64,000 nucleotides of DNA. Source: Candidatus Pacearchaeota archaeon (GTDB taxonomy: Archaea; Nanobdellota; Nanobdellia; Pacearchaeales; GW2011-AR1). Below are positions 7,101-14,800 of the stretch, piece after piece (the first letter of the stretch is position 1; each line of letters opens with the position of its first letter). The stretch spans positions 1 to 64,000 of the forward strand of contig JAIFVX010000002.1 in the NCBI GenBank assembly GCA_019659125.1, written 5' to 3'. A program made the translations under genes and the position numbers. The notes below the pieces were generated by a model. That model was not told the DNA's origin, made no database searches, and was given only the letters and a program-made list of their open reading frames with translations.

Positions 7101-8372
7101 ATGGCATTACAAAAAAGTTCATCATGGAGTACAAGCGGTATGCCTCATTTTCCCAAATTGAAATCCTTTCTCGATGTTGATGTAGCGATTATTGGAGGAG
7201 GAATTGCGGGAATTACCTCGGCATATCTCTTAAGCAAGGCAGGTAAAACTGTAGCATTATGTGAAAAAGACACCTTGTGCTCGGGAGCTACAGGGCTTAC
7301 TACTGCATTCCTCACTGAAGTACTAGATACTGATTTTAAAGATCTTGTAGAGATGTATGGTGAGGCAAAGGCAAAGGTTATCATAAAATCTCATCGACAT
7401 GCTATTGATCATGTTGAAGGAATCATCAAAAAAAACAAGATAGAGTGTGAGTTCATGAGGTGCTCGGACTATTCATATGCTCTTGACAAGGAATCAAGCG
7501 AGGAGCTAGAGGAAGAACAGAGGATAGCTCGAAAACTAGGTGCTCAAGCACGATTCAGGAAAGATAGTCTCTTGAAATTTGAAAATCATGGTTATATGGA
7601 AGTTAAACGACAGGCAAAATTCCATCCTCTCAAGTATCTTTCATCGCTTTCTAAGATTGCATCCAAACAAGGAGCACTTATCTTTGAAAAGACGGAAGTA
7701 AAGGAGATAACGGGTGATGGCCCTTATAGGGTACGGACCCCTTTAGGAGAAGTATATGCACAACAGGTCATAGTTGCCACGTATGCTCCTTTCAACAAAA
7801 AACTCTATTTCAAAAAGGCATTTTATGATACCTACGTTTTAGAGCTCAAGATGCCCAAGGGAATTCTTAAGCAAGGGATATACGAGGATACTATGGACCC
7901 CTATCACTATTTTAGGGTAGATCGTAAAGGATCCTATGATCGAGTTATCATCGGGGGTGAAGACCATAGGTCAGATATCCCGGTTAAAAACTCAAAGAAC
8001 TTTCAGGCAGTACGAGAGTATGTCAAACATATATTTTCAGATATACATTATAAAGTAGTGCGAGAATGGGAGGGTCCTATCGTTGAGCCTGTAGACGGGC
8101 TTGCTTACATTGGCCCCCATAAGGATAAAAATATATTCTATGCAACAGGTTTCTCAGGTAATGGGATGACTTATGGGATGCTTGCGGCACATATTGTTAC
8201 ACATCAAATATTAGGAAAAATGGATAAACAAACAAGGCAGTTTGCTTCGGTATATGATGCACGAAGGATACCCAGTATGAAACAACTCGCGTATAAGGGG
8301 AGAGATTATACGAAAGAATTATTCCATGGTGCCGTTAGGAATACCATGAAGTATCGTAGAAAAAGCATTTAA
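7101..8372 (+). CDS. FAD-dependent oxidoreductase, DAO family
   Basis: The 423-residue protein has an N-terminal Rossmann motif VAIIGGGIAGITSAYLLSKAG (near 28-48) with the ribose-binding Glu in LCEKD, and the DAO-family C-terminal block IFYATGFSGNGMTYGMLAAH near 345-364. Such enzymes oxidise amines or amino-acid-like substrates with FAD. Bacterial relatives with the same layout often carry a C-terminal Rieske domain; here there is none, and the tail is short and basic. The middle part (YSYALDKES, EYVKHIFSD) fits the substrate domain. It is the last gene of the accessory block and 24 bases after the DUF4383-like gene. The substrate is not identifiable. Confidence 0.88.
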   Translation: MALQKSSSWSTSGMPHFPKLKSFLDVDVAIIGGGIAGITSAYLLSKAGKTVALCEKDTLCSGATGLTTAFLTEVLDTDFKDLVEMYGEAKAKVIIKSHRHAIDHVEGIIKKNKIECEFMRCSDYSYALDKESSEELEEEQRIARKLGAQARFRKDSLLKFENHGYMEVKRQAKFHPLKYLSSLSKIASKQGALIFEKTEVKEITGDGPYRVRTPLGEVYAQQVIVATYAPFNKKLYFKKAFYDTYVLELKMPKGILKQGIYEDTMDPYHYFRVDRKGSYDRVIIGGEDHRSDIPVKNSKNFQAVREYVKHIFSDIHYKVVREWEGPIVEPVDGLAYIGPHKDKNIFYATGFSGNGMTYGMLAAHIVTHQILGKMDKQTRQFASVYDARRIPSMKQLAYKGRDYTKELFHGAVRNTMKYRRKSI

Positions 8373-8452
8373 CTGTCTTCATCTGCTTTGTAAGCAACCT
8401 ATGGCTTTACTCCAAACTAAAAGTTTAAATATGATTTTTTTATTCAAAATAT

Positions 8453-9019
8453 ATGAGTCGATTTACAGCAACAACGTTTCCAGCACGTCCCACTTTGAGA
8501 GATTATCTCAAGCGAGAGCTTTCTGATTTTGATCTGATGTTGAGGCCTGACACTCAGAATGCACATGCAGATTCTGAGACACTCATTAATGTAGCCAATA
8601 TGTTAGATGAATTAGGAGAATACAGACTTTCTAAGTTTTTTGCATTATCTTCCCTTGATGTCGCTAGGAAAGAGATGGATCTCAAATACAGGCCTCATGA
8701 TTATTCAGAGGAGTTTTCACTTATAGGGGGGAGAAGAATTAGTATTAGTGATGTTTCTAATCCAGCTACATCTTTTTATCTGTTACAAGGACTCAATTTG
8801 ATTCATGCATCAGATCGAGGGGTTGAAGTTCAAGGTTCGTTTAGTCCACTATCGGAACACCGGGTTTTTCAAGCACCTGACAATAGTCTTATGTCTCTTC
8901 TTTTAAATCAATCCTATGATACTGTTCAAGTAACTGCAAAATACTACTCTCCTGCGGTTTCAGAGGCTGCTTTAGCTGACCTTCAAAAAGAAAAAAGAGT
9001 CGTAGATAGAATTATATAA
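8453..9019 (+). CDS. hypothetical soluble protein
   Basis: The 188-residue protein has no recognised motif. The N-terminal 80 residues look helical (TLRDYLKRELSDFDLML, INVANMLDELGEYRLSKFFALSSLDVARK), the rest is mixed. A TATA-like TTTAAATA near 8423 lies about 26 bases before the ATG, supporting this start. It is followed after 5 bases by a small membrane-protein gene, likely co-transcribed. Confidence 0.65.
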   Translation: MSRFTATTFPARPTLRDYLKRELSDFDLMLRPDTQNAHADSETLINVANMLDELGEYRLSKFFALSSLDVARKEMDLKYRPHDYSEEFSLIGGRRISISDVSNPATSFYLLQGLNLIHASDRGVEVQGSFSPLSEHRVFQAPDNSLMSLLLNQSYDTVQVTAKYYSPAVSEAALADLQKEKRVVDRII

Positions 9020-9024
9020 TATGC

Positions 9025-9360
9025 ATGATACAAACACGCATGGATTACACATTAAGAAGAGCATTTTTTAATGCTGTTGGAACTGCTGCATATATAATTC
9101 TTGTCGTATTATTTATCGTTTCTCTCCAAAGGTTTTCTTCAAAGCCAGAAAACCCTATACTCATTCCCATCGCTATGCTTTCTCTCTTTGTATGCTCTGC
9201 AGCCATCACGGGATTCTTAGTTTTTGGAAAGCCACTCATGCTGTATATAGATGGAAAAAAGAAAGAGTCGGTCTCATTATTGATCCATACTCTTGGGATG
9301 CTGGTCGTCATCACGATTGTATTCTTTATTTCCTTAATAGTCTACTTTAATTTAATGTAA
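9025..9360 (+). CDS. small three-helix membrane protein
   Basis: The 111-residue protein has three hydrophobic segments (near 19-35, 46-67, 85-110) separated by short charged loops (FSSKPENP, DGKKKESV). The family is not recognised. ATG 9025 is close behind the previous stop; an in-frame ATG five codons later is also possible. Confidence 0.6.
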   Translation: MIQTRMDYTLRRAFFNAVGTAAYIILVVLFIVSLQRFSSKPENPILIPIAMLSLFVCSAAITGFLVFGKPLMLYIDGKKKESVSLLIHTLGMLVVITIVFFISLIVYFNLM

Positions 9361-9390
9361 CTGTGGATAGAATTTTTATTGAAAACTGTA

Positions 9391-9657
9391 TTAAAAATTA
9401 ACTCTTCTTTCCCACCATTTAGGGCCTTCAAGCCAGCCCATAAGTTTCTCGAAGTTAGGTGCAAAGATCGCATCATTCTTTTCTTCCTCGATGAAGATAG
9501 GAACTGCATCTGGCTTTCCAGTCTTCTTAAGAAGATGAGCATATTTTTCCTTTATCTGCTTTGCATTAGGATCATGCCACATATCATGAAATTCAAAATG
9601 GTATTTTCCAGCAAGCCTTAGCCCGTGAAGAATAGGCACCATTAACATCTCATCCAA
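9391..9657 (-). CDS. hypothetical protein with uncertain start
   Basis: The frame gives 88 residues from a TTG at 9657, with balanced composition (KYHFEFHDMWHDPN, IFIEEEKNDAIFAPNFEKLMGWLEG). The open frame extends further upstream without an ATG, adding residues such as RKIIVLHARECLDEML that look like a natural beta strand and Cys-containing turn. The real start is therefore unclear: a rare start codon, or a gene that lost its 5' end. The overlapping plus-strand frame has unbalanced composition and is a shadow. Confidence 0.5.
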   Translation of the reverse strand: MDEMLMVPILHGLRLAGKYHFEFHDMWHDPNAKQIKEKYAHLLKKTGKPDAVPIFIEEEKNDAIFAPNFEKLMGWLEGPKWWERRVNF

Positions 9658-9768
9658 GCATTCTCGAGCATGTAAAACGATTATTTTTCTGACTATATTA
9701 AATGATACTATATTTGATATTTAAACTTATCACCATAAATTTATAAATAAGTTACCATAATATTTCTG

Positions 9769-10182
9769 ATGTCTACAGTACAACAAATATTCGTTAATTT
9801 GCCAGTAAAGGATCTGGATAAGTCAAAGAAGTTCTTCAGCCATCTGGGATTTAAATTCAATCCTCAATTTACCGATGAAAATGCTGCATGTGTGATTATT
9901 GGAGAGAATATATTCGCCATGTTGCTGCTTGAGAAATTCTTCAAGGGATTTACTAAAAAACAGATAATTGATTCTAGCAAGAACATCGAGGTCATCACGG
10001 CCCTCCAAGTGAATAGCAAAAAAGAGGTTGATGAGATGGTTCACAAGGCTCTAGAAGCTGGAGGGAAGAAATCTAATGATCCCTTTGATCATGGATGGAT
10101 GTATGGATGGAGCTTTCAGGATCCTGACGGCCATATGTGGGAAGTCTTTTATGGCGATATTACCAAATTCAAGAAAGATTAA
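9769..10182 (+). CDS. VOC-family (glyoxalase-like) protein
   Basis: The 137-residue protein has the vicinal-oxygen-chelate layout: FVNLPVKDLDKSKKFFSHLGF at the start, and FQDPDGHMWEVFYGD near the C-terminus, which holds the conserved Glu of the metal site in many members. The central part (IGENIFAMLLLEKFFKGF) is typical of the bacterial lactoylglutathione-lyase-like subgroup. The real substrate is unknown. A TATA-like run near 9740 lies about 28 bases before the ATG. Confidence 0.9.
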   Translation: MSTVQQIFVNLPVKDLDKSKKFFSHLGFKFNPQFTDENAACVIIGENIFAMLLLEKFFKGFTKKQIIDSSKNIEVITALQVNSKKEVDEMVHKALEAGGKKSNDPFDHGWMYGWSFQDPDGHMWEVFYGDITKFKKD

Positions 10183-10211
10183 TTTATAAAGTTCATTTTA
10201 TACCTATACCT

Positions 10212-10373
10212 ATGGCATCAACACCACCTGGCGCAAAGAAAAGAAAAATGGAGTACAATGTTGATCAGGGAACGTATGACGATTTCGTCAAGGCATGCAG
10301 CAAGAAAGGTTTCGCTCCTCAAATCATTCTAGAACAGGCAATGAAGAAATTCACCCAAAACGGCCAGATTTAA
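10212..10373 (+). CDS. 53-residue basic protein, possible ribbon-helix-helix type
   Basis: The start at ATG 10212 is chosen because a TATA box (TTTATAAA near 10182) lies about 27 bases upstream; the longer frame from 10137 overlaps the VOC gene. The protein begins MASTPPGAKKRKMEYNV and continues with one strand and two helices (TYDDFVKACSKKG, QIILEQAMKKF), the size and order of a ribbon-helix-helix DNA-binding protein. This is a fold guess, not a recognised family. Confidence 0.6.
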   Translation: MASTPPGAKKRKMEYNVDQGTYDDFVKACSKKGFAPQIILEQAMKKFTQNGQI

Positions 10374-10431
10374 CAATACAGGTTCTTTAGGCACCTTTAT
10401 ATATTACCAAAAGTCGATTTATAGTAGAAGA

Positions 10432-11742
10432 ATGGAAAAATTCAAACAGTTAGGATTAAGTGAAGGCATGCTTCATGCCATAAAAAACGCTGGATTCAGC
10501 GAACCTAGTGAGATACAGGAGAAAACAATCCCTTTAGTCGTGGCGGGAAAGGATGTTATTGGCAGTTCAGCAACAGGATCTGGAAAGACACTTGCATTTG
10601 GAGCAGGAATCATAGATAAAGTAAAGAGAGGTGGCGGCGTACAAGCACTCATCTTGGTTCCTACACGAGAGTTAGCTGAACAAGTTGCTCAAAATCTAAA
10701 AAGATTTTCACACCATAGCAGGCTGTATGTGCAAGAGATCTATGGAGGGGTTGGCATGAGTCCCCAGATACGAGGATTACGAAGTGCAGATATTGTTGTT
10801 GGAACTCCTGGAAGGATCCTTGATCATTTACAACAGAGAACCCTTAACCTTAGCAGGGTAAAGCACCTAGTATTGGATGAGGCAGATAGGATGCTTGACA
10901 TGGGATTCATACGAGATGTTGAATCAATCATCAAGTCCTGTCCGAAACCACGTCAGACATTGTTATTTTCAGCTACTATCTCCCCGGAAATAAGGAGTAT
11001 ATCGGATAGGCATATGGATGATCCTGTTTTTATAGCAGTCAACAATCAGGTTGACCCTTCAAAACTCTATCAGGTCTATTACGATGTAACTTCAGACATG
11101 AAATTCTCCTTGCTTGTTCACCTCTTGAAATTAGAGAAAAATGGAGTCGTTATGGTCTTCTGCAATACACGAAGGAATGTTGATAGATTGACGCGTGCAC
11201 TTCATGAGCAGGGTATTCACGCTATGGCTATCCACGGAGGCCTTTCACAAAATAGAAGGAGCAGCACACTTCAATCATTCCATGAACGAGAGACGCTCAT
11301 TTTAGTGTGCACCGATGTTGCAGCTCGTGGTTTAGATGTAAAAGATGTCTCTCATGTCTATAACTTTGACATACCAGCTGTTGATACTGATTATATCCAT
11401 AGAATAGGAAGAACAGCTCGGGCTGGAAAAGAAGGAAAAGCAATCAGTTTTGTTGCTTCGGGAGATCATACTGAATTTAGGCAGATATCACGATCACTCC
11501 CTATAGAAAAACTGAATGTTCCAGCCATACAAAATGTTGGCTCAGTGAACTTCGGGTCAAATGATGATAGAAAAGCCAGCAGACAGAGAGGATCTCAAGG
11601 TAGAGGTCATGGTGGAAGAGGACATCGAAGCTTCGGTGGACGTCAGGAAGGAGGACGAAGATTTGGCAGAGAGAGCGGACGAAGACCAGGTTCTCGATCT
11701 GGAAGAGGAAATAGCAGACCAAGATTCAATCGTAGATTTTAA
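10432..11742 (+). CDS. DEAD-box RNA helicase with RG-rich tail
   Basis: The 436-residue helicase has all core motifs: Q-motif around GFSEPSEIQEKTIP, motif I SSATGSGKT, Ia PTRELAEQ, Ib TPGRI, II DEAD (LVLDEADRMLDMGF), III SAT, V DVAARGLDV, VI HRIGRTARAG. It unwinds RNA duplexes using ATP, likely in ribosome assembly or RNA decay. The last 60 residues are Arg/Gly-rich (GGRGHRSFGGRQEGGRR) and probably bind RNA, as in bacterial CsdA/RhlE-type cold-shock helicases. A close paralogue lies at 35679-36944. A TTTATATA box near 10396 sits about 33 bases upstream. Confidence 0.95.
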   Translation: MEKFKQLGLSEGMLHAIKNAGFSEPSEIQEKTIPLVVAGKDVIGSSATGSGKTLAFGAGIIDKVKRGGGVQALILVPTRELAEQVAQNLKRFSHHSRLYVQEIYGGVGMSPQIRGLRSADIVVGTPGRILDHLQQRTLNLSRVKHLVLDEADRMLDMGFIRDVESIIKSCPKPRQTLLFSATISPEIRSISDRHMDDPVFIAVNNQVDPSKLYQVYYDVTSDMKFSLLVHLLKLEKNGVVMVFCNTRRNVDRLTRALHEQGIHAMAIHGGLSQNRRSSTLQSFHERETLILVCTDVAARGLDVKDVSHVYNFDIPAVDTDYIHRIGRTARAGKEGKAISFVASGDHTEFRQISRSLPIEKLNVPAIQNVGSVNFGSNDDRKASRQRGSQGRGHGGRGHRSFGGRQEGGRRFGRESGRRPGSRSGRGNSRPRFNRRF

Positions 11743-11763
11743 AAACTTCAACACTATCCATAG

Positions 11764-12360
11764 ATGTCTACAATGAGAAAATTAATTTTATTCATGGTTA
11801 TGTCCCTTGATGGATATGTCTGCGGACCGAACGGAGAGTTAGATTGGGAGATCCGGGATGAAGAGATAGGAAGGTACCTTATTCCTGACTTTCTTACTTA
11901 TGTTGACAGTATGGTGATGGGCAGAGTATTGTTTGAAGGTTTTGAACAAGCATGGCCTGCAATGGCTAAAGATCCTAAAAGTCCAAAAGATTTAGTTGAT
12001 TTCGCACACTGGGTAGAAAATTCCCCAAAGTATGTTTTCTCACATACGACGAAAAAGATTGGATGGAAAAATTCTCATCTGGTTGTTGCAAAGGATGATG
12101 CTGAAATTGTCCGAGAGATGGAGAAACTCAAGAAAAGTAAAGGGAAAGACATGGTAGTGTTTGGAGGAGCGCGGATGTCACAGACACTTGTTCGCCTAGG
12201 ACTAGTCGACGAATATAGGCTGAAAGTACAACCTATTATCTTAGGCAGCGGGCAGCCATTATTCAAGGATATCAATCAGCGGATGCATCTAAAGCTTACT
12301 AAGTCAAAGGTATTCTCGTCGGGAGTTGTTGCGCTTTATTATCAGCCCCTCAAGAAATGA
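11764..12360 (+). CDS. RibD C-terminal/dihydrofolate-reductase-like protein, second copy
   Basis: The 198-residue protein begins MRKLILFMVMSLDGYVCGPNGELDW (after three residues), the DHFR/RibD N-terminal strand and substrate loop. It has MVMGRVLFEGFEQAWPAM near 51-68 and the coenzyme block MVVFGGARMSQTLVRLGLVDEY near 132-153. It is related to, but not a recent copy of, the gene at 5393; this one has the GPNGELDW form. It overlaps the metallophosphoesterase by four bases (ATGA). The reduction substrate is unknown. Confidence 0.9.
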   Translation: MSTMRKLILFMVMSLDGYVCGPNGELDWEIRDEEIGRYLIPDFLTYVDSMVMGRVLFEGFEQAWPAMAKDPKSPKDLVDFAHWVENSPKYVFSHTTKKIGWKNSHLVVAKDDAEIVREMEKLKKSKGKDMVVFGGARMSQTLVRLGLVDEYRLKVQPIILGSGQPLFKDINQRMHLKLTKSKVFSSGVVALYYQPLKK

Positions 12361-13445
12361 AACGGTTATTGCGAATAGTAGTAGTTGCTTTTGTGTTTGT
12401 TTCCATCTATCTAGCTATGCACTTTTATGTGCTCTCAGAGCTCTTTCATTTCATAGGAATTCCACGAGGATATGGTTTTTACATCCTCATGATTGTCCTC
12501 TCACTTTCATTTATAGGGACCATGGTGTTGGAAAGAACCATGCCGAATGTCTTCACACGAGTCCTTTATACTCTCTCATCGGTCTGGCTTGGAGTGCTTT
12601 TCATCTCGCTATGGATACTTCTCATCAACAGCGTGCTCACCTTATTTATAGAAATACCTCTTTTAGTACAGGGAACGTATACCCTCTCCTTGATTGCTTT
12701 GATTTCACTCTATTCTCTCCATAATGCTACGAGAACAAACATTACATGGATGACTATTCCCTTAAAGAACCTTAAGAAGCCGTTGAAGATAGTTCAGCTT
12801 ACGGACATCCATATTGGCACGATACGATCCTCAAAATTCTTGAAGAAGATTGTTGAAACAGTGAATTCAATTAATCCTAACTTCGTTGTTATTACAGGAG
12901 ATTTGTTTGATGGATCTGCTCCCCTCACCAAGGAAATTGTATCTCCCCTCAATGATTTGAAGGCTCCAGCCTATTTCGTCATAGGAAATCATGAGATCTA
13001 TGACGGGATAGCCGGCGTTTCTGAAATCCTTAAGTCCACTAAGCTCAAAGTGCTACGAAATGAGAAGTCGTCCTTTAAGGAGATACAGATTATAGGAGTG
13101 GATTTCTCTGATGACAAGAAGTATTTGGAAGAGATTTTACCAAGGATATCTATCAACAAGAAAAAGCCTGCAATCCTCTTATATCATCCTCCTGCTTCAT
13201 TGGAACCTGTAGAAAAAGCAGGGATTGGACTGCAGCTTTCAGGGCACACCCATAAAGGTCAGATCTTTCCATTCAACCTTTTTGTAAGGCTTGCCTATCC
13301 GTATGTTACAGGGTTGCATACTACTGAGAAAACTTCACTCTATATCTCTCCGGGGACGGGGACATGGGGGCCGCCCATGAGGCTCGGCTCCCGTAATGAG
13401 ATCACCGTCATTGATCTCGTAAAGGAAATGAAAAACAAGAAATAA
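12357..13445 (+). CDS. membrane-anchored metallophosphoesterase
   Basis: The 362-residue protein has four N-terminal membrane segments (about 1-130) followed by a calcineurin-like phosphoesterase domain. The metal motifs are in order: QLTDIHIG (DxH), ITGDLFDG (GDxxDG), VIGNHEIYDG (GNHE), LLYHPP and LSGHTHKGQIFPF (GHTH). This layout matches the YkuE/YaeI-like family, whose bacterial members act on lipid or small phosphoesters at the membrane. The catalytic domain side is not certain. It overlaps the DHFR-like gene by four bases. Confidence 0.92.
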   Translation: MKRLLRIVVVAFVFVSIYLAMHFYVLSELFHFIGIPRGYGFYILMIVLSLSFIGTMVLERTMPNVFTRVLYTLSSVWLGVLFISLWILLINSVLTLFIEIPLLVQGTYTLSLIALISLYSLHNATRTNITWMTIPLKNLKKPLKIVQLTDIHIGTIRSSKFLKKIVETVNSINPNFVVITGDLFDGSAPLTKEIVSPLNDLKAPAYFVIGNHEIYDGIAGVSEILKSTKLKVLRNEKSSFKEIQIIGVDFSDDKKYLEEILPRISINKKKPAILLYHPPASLEPVEKAGIGLQLSGHTHKGQIFPFNLFVRLAYPYVTGLHTTEKTSLYISPGTGTWGPPMRLGSRNEITVIDLVKEMKNKK

Positions 13446-13456
13446 ATTAAGAAAAA

Positions 13457-13807
13457 TTATCTATGTTTCTTCGAGGATGTTCTTATTCCAGTCACAGATG
13501 CCCTAAATGCTCTAGGGTTCTGTCGTGCAGCAAATTTCTTTGCAGTGTTGCCAACCTTTCCAAGCAAAGAGATATTTTTTCGTATTGACTTGTCAAGATT
13601 TGTAAGTTCCTTGTTGACTTTCCTTGCGGAAGATCCAAGAGCTTTCTTAGAAATTTTGCCTGCGTGGTACCTCTTTCGCTCTCTGCCGAAATCGTCGATA
13701 ACTGTCTGCTTTTTATCTTGGTTTGTTCGTATCAACTCACCGACAGCAGCTATCTCTCTTACAATAGAGCTAAACGCGGTTTCATCCATCTTTTTTTCGT
13801 TCGCCAT
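13457..13807 (-). CDS. basic helical hypothetical protein
   Basis: The 116-residue protein is Lys/Arg-rich with long helices (FSSIVREIAAVGELIRTNQDKK, RKVNKELTNLDKSIRKN) that could form a coiled coil, and a basic C-terminus (SSKKHR). A Shine-Dalgarno-like GAGGTG precedes the ATG by five bases. It is convergent with the metallophosphoesterase and divergent from the ABC ATPase. The basic character suggests nucleic-acid binding; the family is not recognised. Confidence 0.65.
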   Translation of the reverse strand: MANEKKMDETAFSSIVREIAAVGELIRTNQDKKQTVIDDFGRERKRYHAGKISKKALGSSARKVNKELTNLDKSIRKNISLLGKVGNTAKKFAARQNPRAFRASVTGIRTSSKKHR

Positions 13808-13903
13808 GTTTCACCTCTTTTAACAATGGAGAGAAGATTCTATATAAACATTTCCTTATCACCAAGGACAACTTTTAAAAACACACATTACCTCGAAGTA
13901 GCA

Positions 13904-14800
13904 ATGAATACAGAGCTTATTCAGTTAAAAGGGGTAGTGAAACAGTTCGGTAAGAACTTAGTTCTTGATGGAGTCAGTCTTTCAATTCCTGAAGGAAAGA
14001 TTACTGGAATTATAGGTGCTTCGGGAGAGGGCAAGACGACTGTATTGAAAATGCTTATTGGTTTCTACAAGCCAACAAAAGGAGATGTGCTCTATTTGAA
14101 GAGAAGCGTTTATGAGGACTTGCATCATATCAACAAAACTTTTGGTTTTGCGACCGAAGATGGTTCATTCTACGAATCACTGACAGTGAAAGAGAATCTT
14201 CACCACTTTGGAAGGCTCTACAAAATTCAGGGACCTGATGTAAAAGCGCGTGCTGAGGAGCTCTTGAAATTTGTCGGTCTTGACCATGCAGCAAATACCA
14301 AGGCACAGAACCTTTCCGTCGGTATGAAGAAGAGACTTGACCTTGCATGCTCTATGATGCACAGGCCTGACGTCCTCATCATGGATGAACCTACTTCAGA
14401 TCTAGACCCTTTATTGCGAGAACAGATTCTCAATCTGATCAAGCATATCAATAAGCAAGGGACGACGGTGATCATTACAACCCACATCCTTGAAGAAATG
14501 GATGAGATTTGCGACAAAGTCGCTATCCTTTGCAACAAGAAAATAGTCGAAGAGGGAGACCCTCTTAAAATACGGGCAAAGTATGGGGCAAGTAATCTCA
14601 ATAAAGTCTTTGAAAAGATATTCTGGAAAGGAGAGCGTAAGGCTGAAAGAGATCGATTAAGAAAAGAGGAAGAGCAAATGAAAGAAGAGATGAAAGCACA
14701 AGAAAAGGAACAAGAACGGCAGAGCAAGAGAAAAGCACATAGGCAAGAAGAACAGCCTGCTGCGCGTAAGGAAGAGCCTGATGAGGAGGAAGAGCAATGA
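13904..14800 (+). CDS. ABC transporter ATP-binding protein with charged tail
   Basis: The ATG at 13904 is preferred over upstream starts because TTTTAAAA near 13872 is at TATA distance and the ABC domain begins right after it. The 298-residue protein has Walker A GASGEGKTT, signature LSVGMKKRLDLA, Walker B VLIMDEPTSDLDP and the H-loop THILEEMDE. The last 70 residues are almost all Glu, Lys, Arg and Gln, probably a cytoplasmic coiled coil, which is unusual for the family. It overlaps the permease by four bases and powers that exporter. Confidence 0.93.
   Translation: MNTELIQLKGVVKQFGKNLVLDGVSLSIPEGKITGIIGASGEGKTTVLKMLIGFYKPTKGDVLYLKRSVYEDLHHINKTFGFATEDGSFYESLTVKENLHHFGRLYKIQGPDVKARAEELLKFVGLDHAANTKAQNLSVGMKKRLDLACSMMHRPDVLIMDEPTSDLDPLLREQILNLIKHINKQGTTVIITTHILEEMDEICDKVAILCNKKIVEEGDPLKIRAKYGASNLNKVFEKIFWKGERKAERDRLRKEEEQMKEEMKAQEKEQERQSKRKAHRQEEQPAARKEEPDEEEEQ

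Noticed and set aside
10137-10373. longer start for the RHH-like gene
   Set aside because: It would overlap the VOC gene by 46 bases; the TATA box at 10182 fits the ATG at 10212.
12326-12724. 132-codon plus-strand frame
   Set aside because: It overlaps the metallophosphoesterase in another frame and has no sensible motif.
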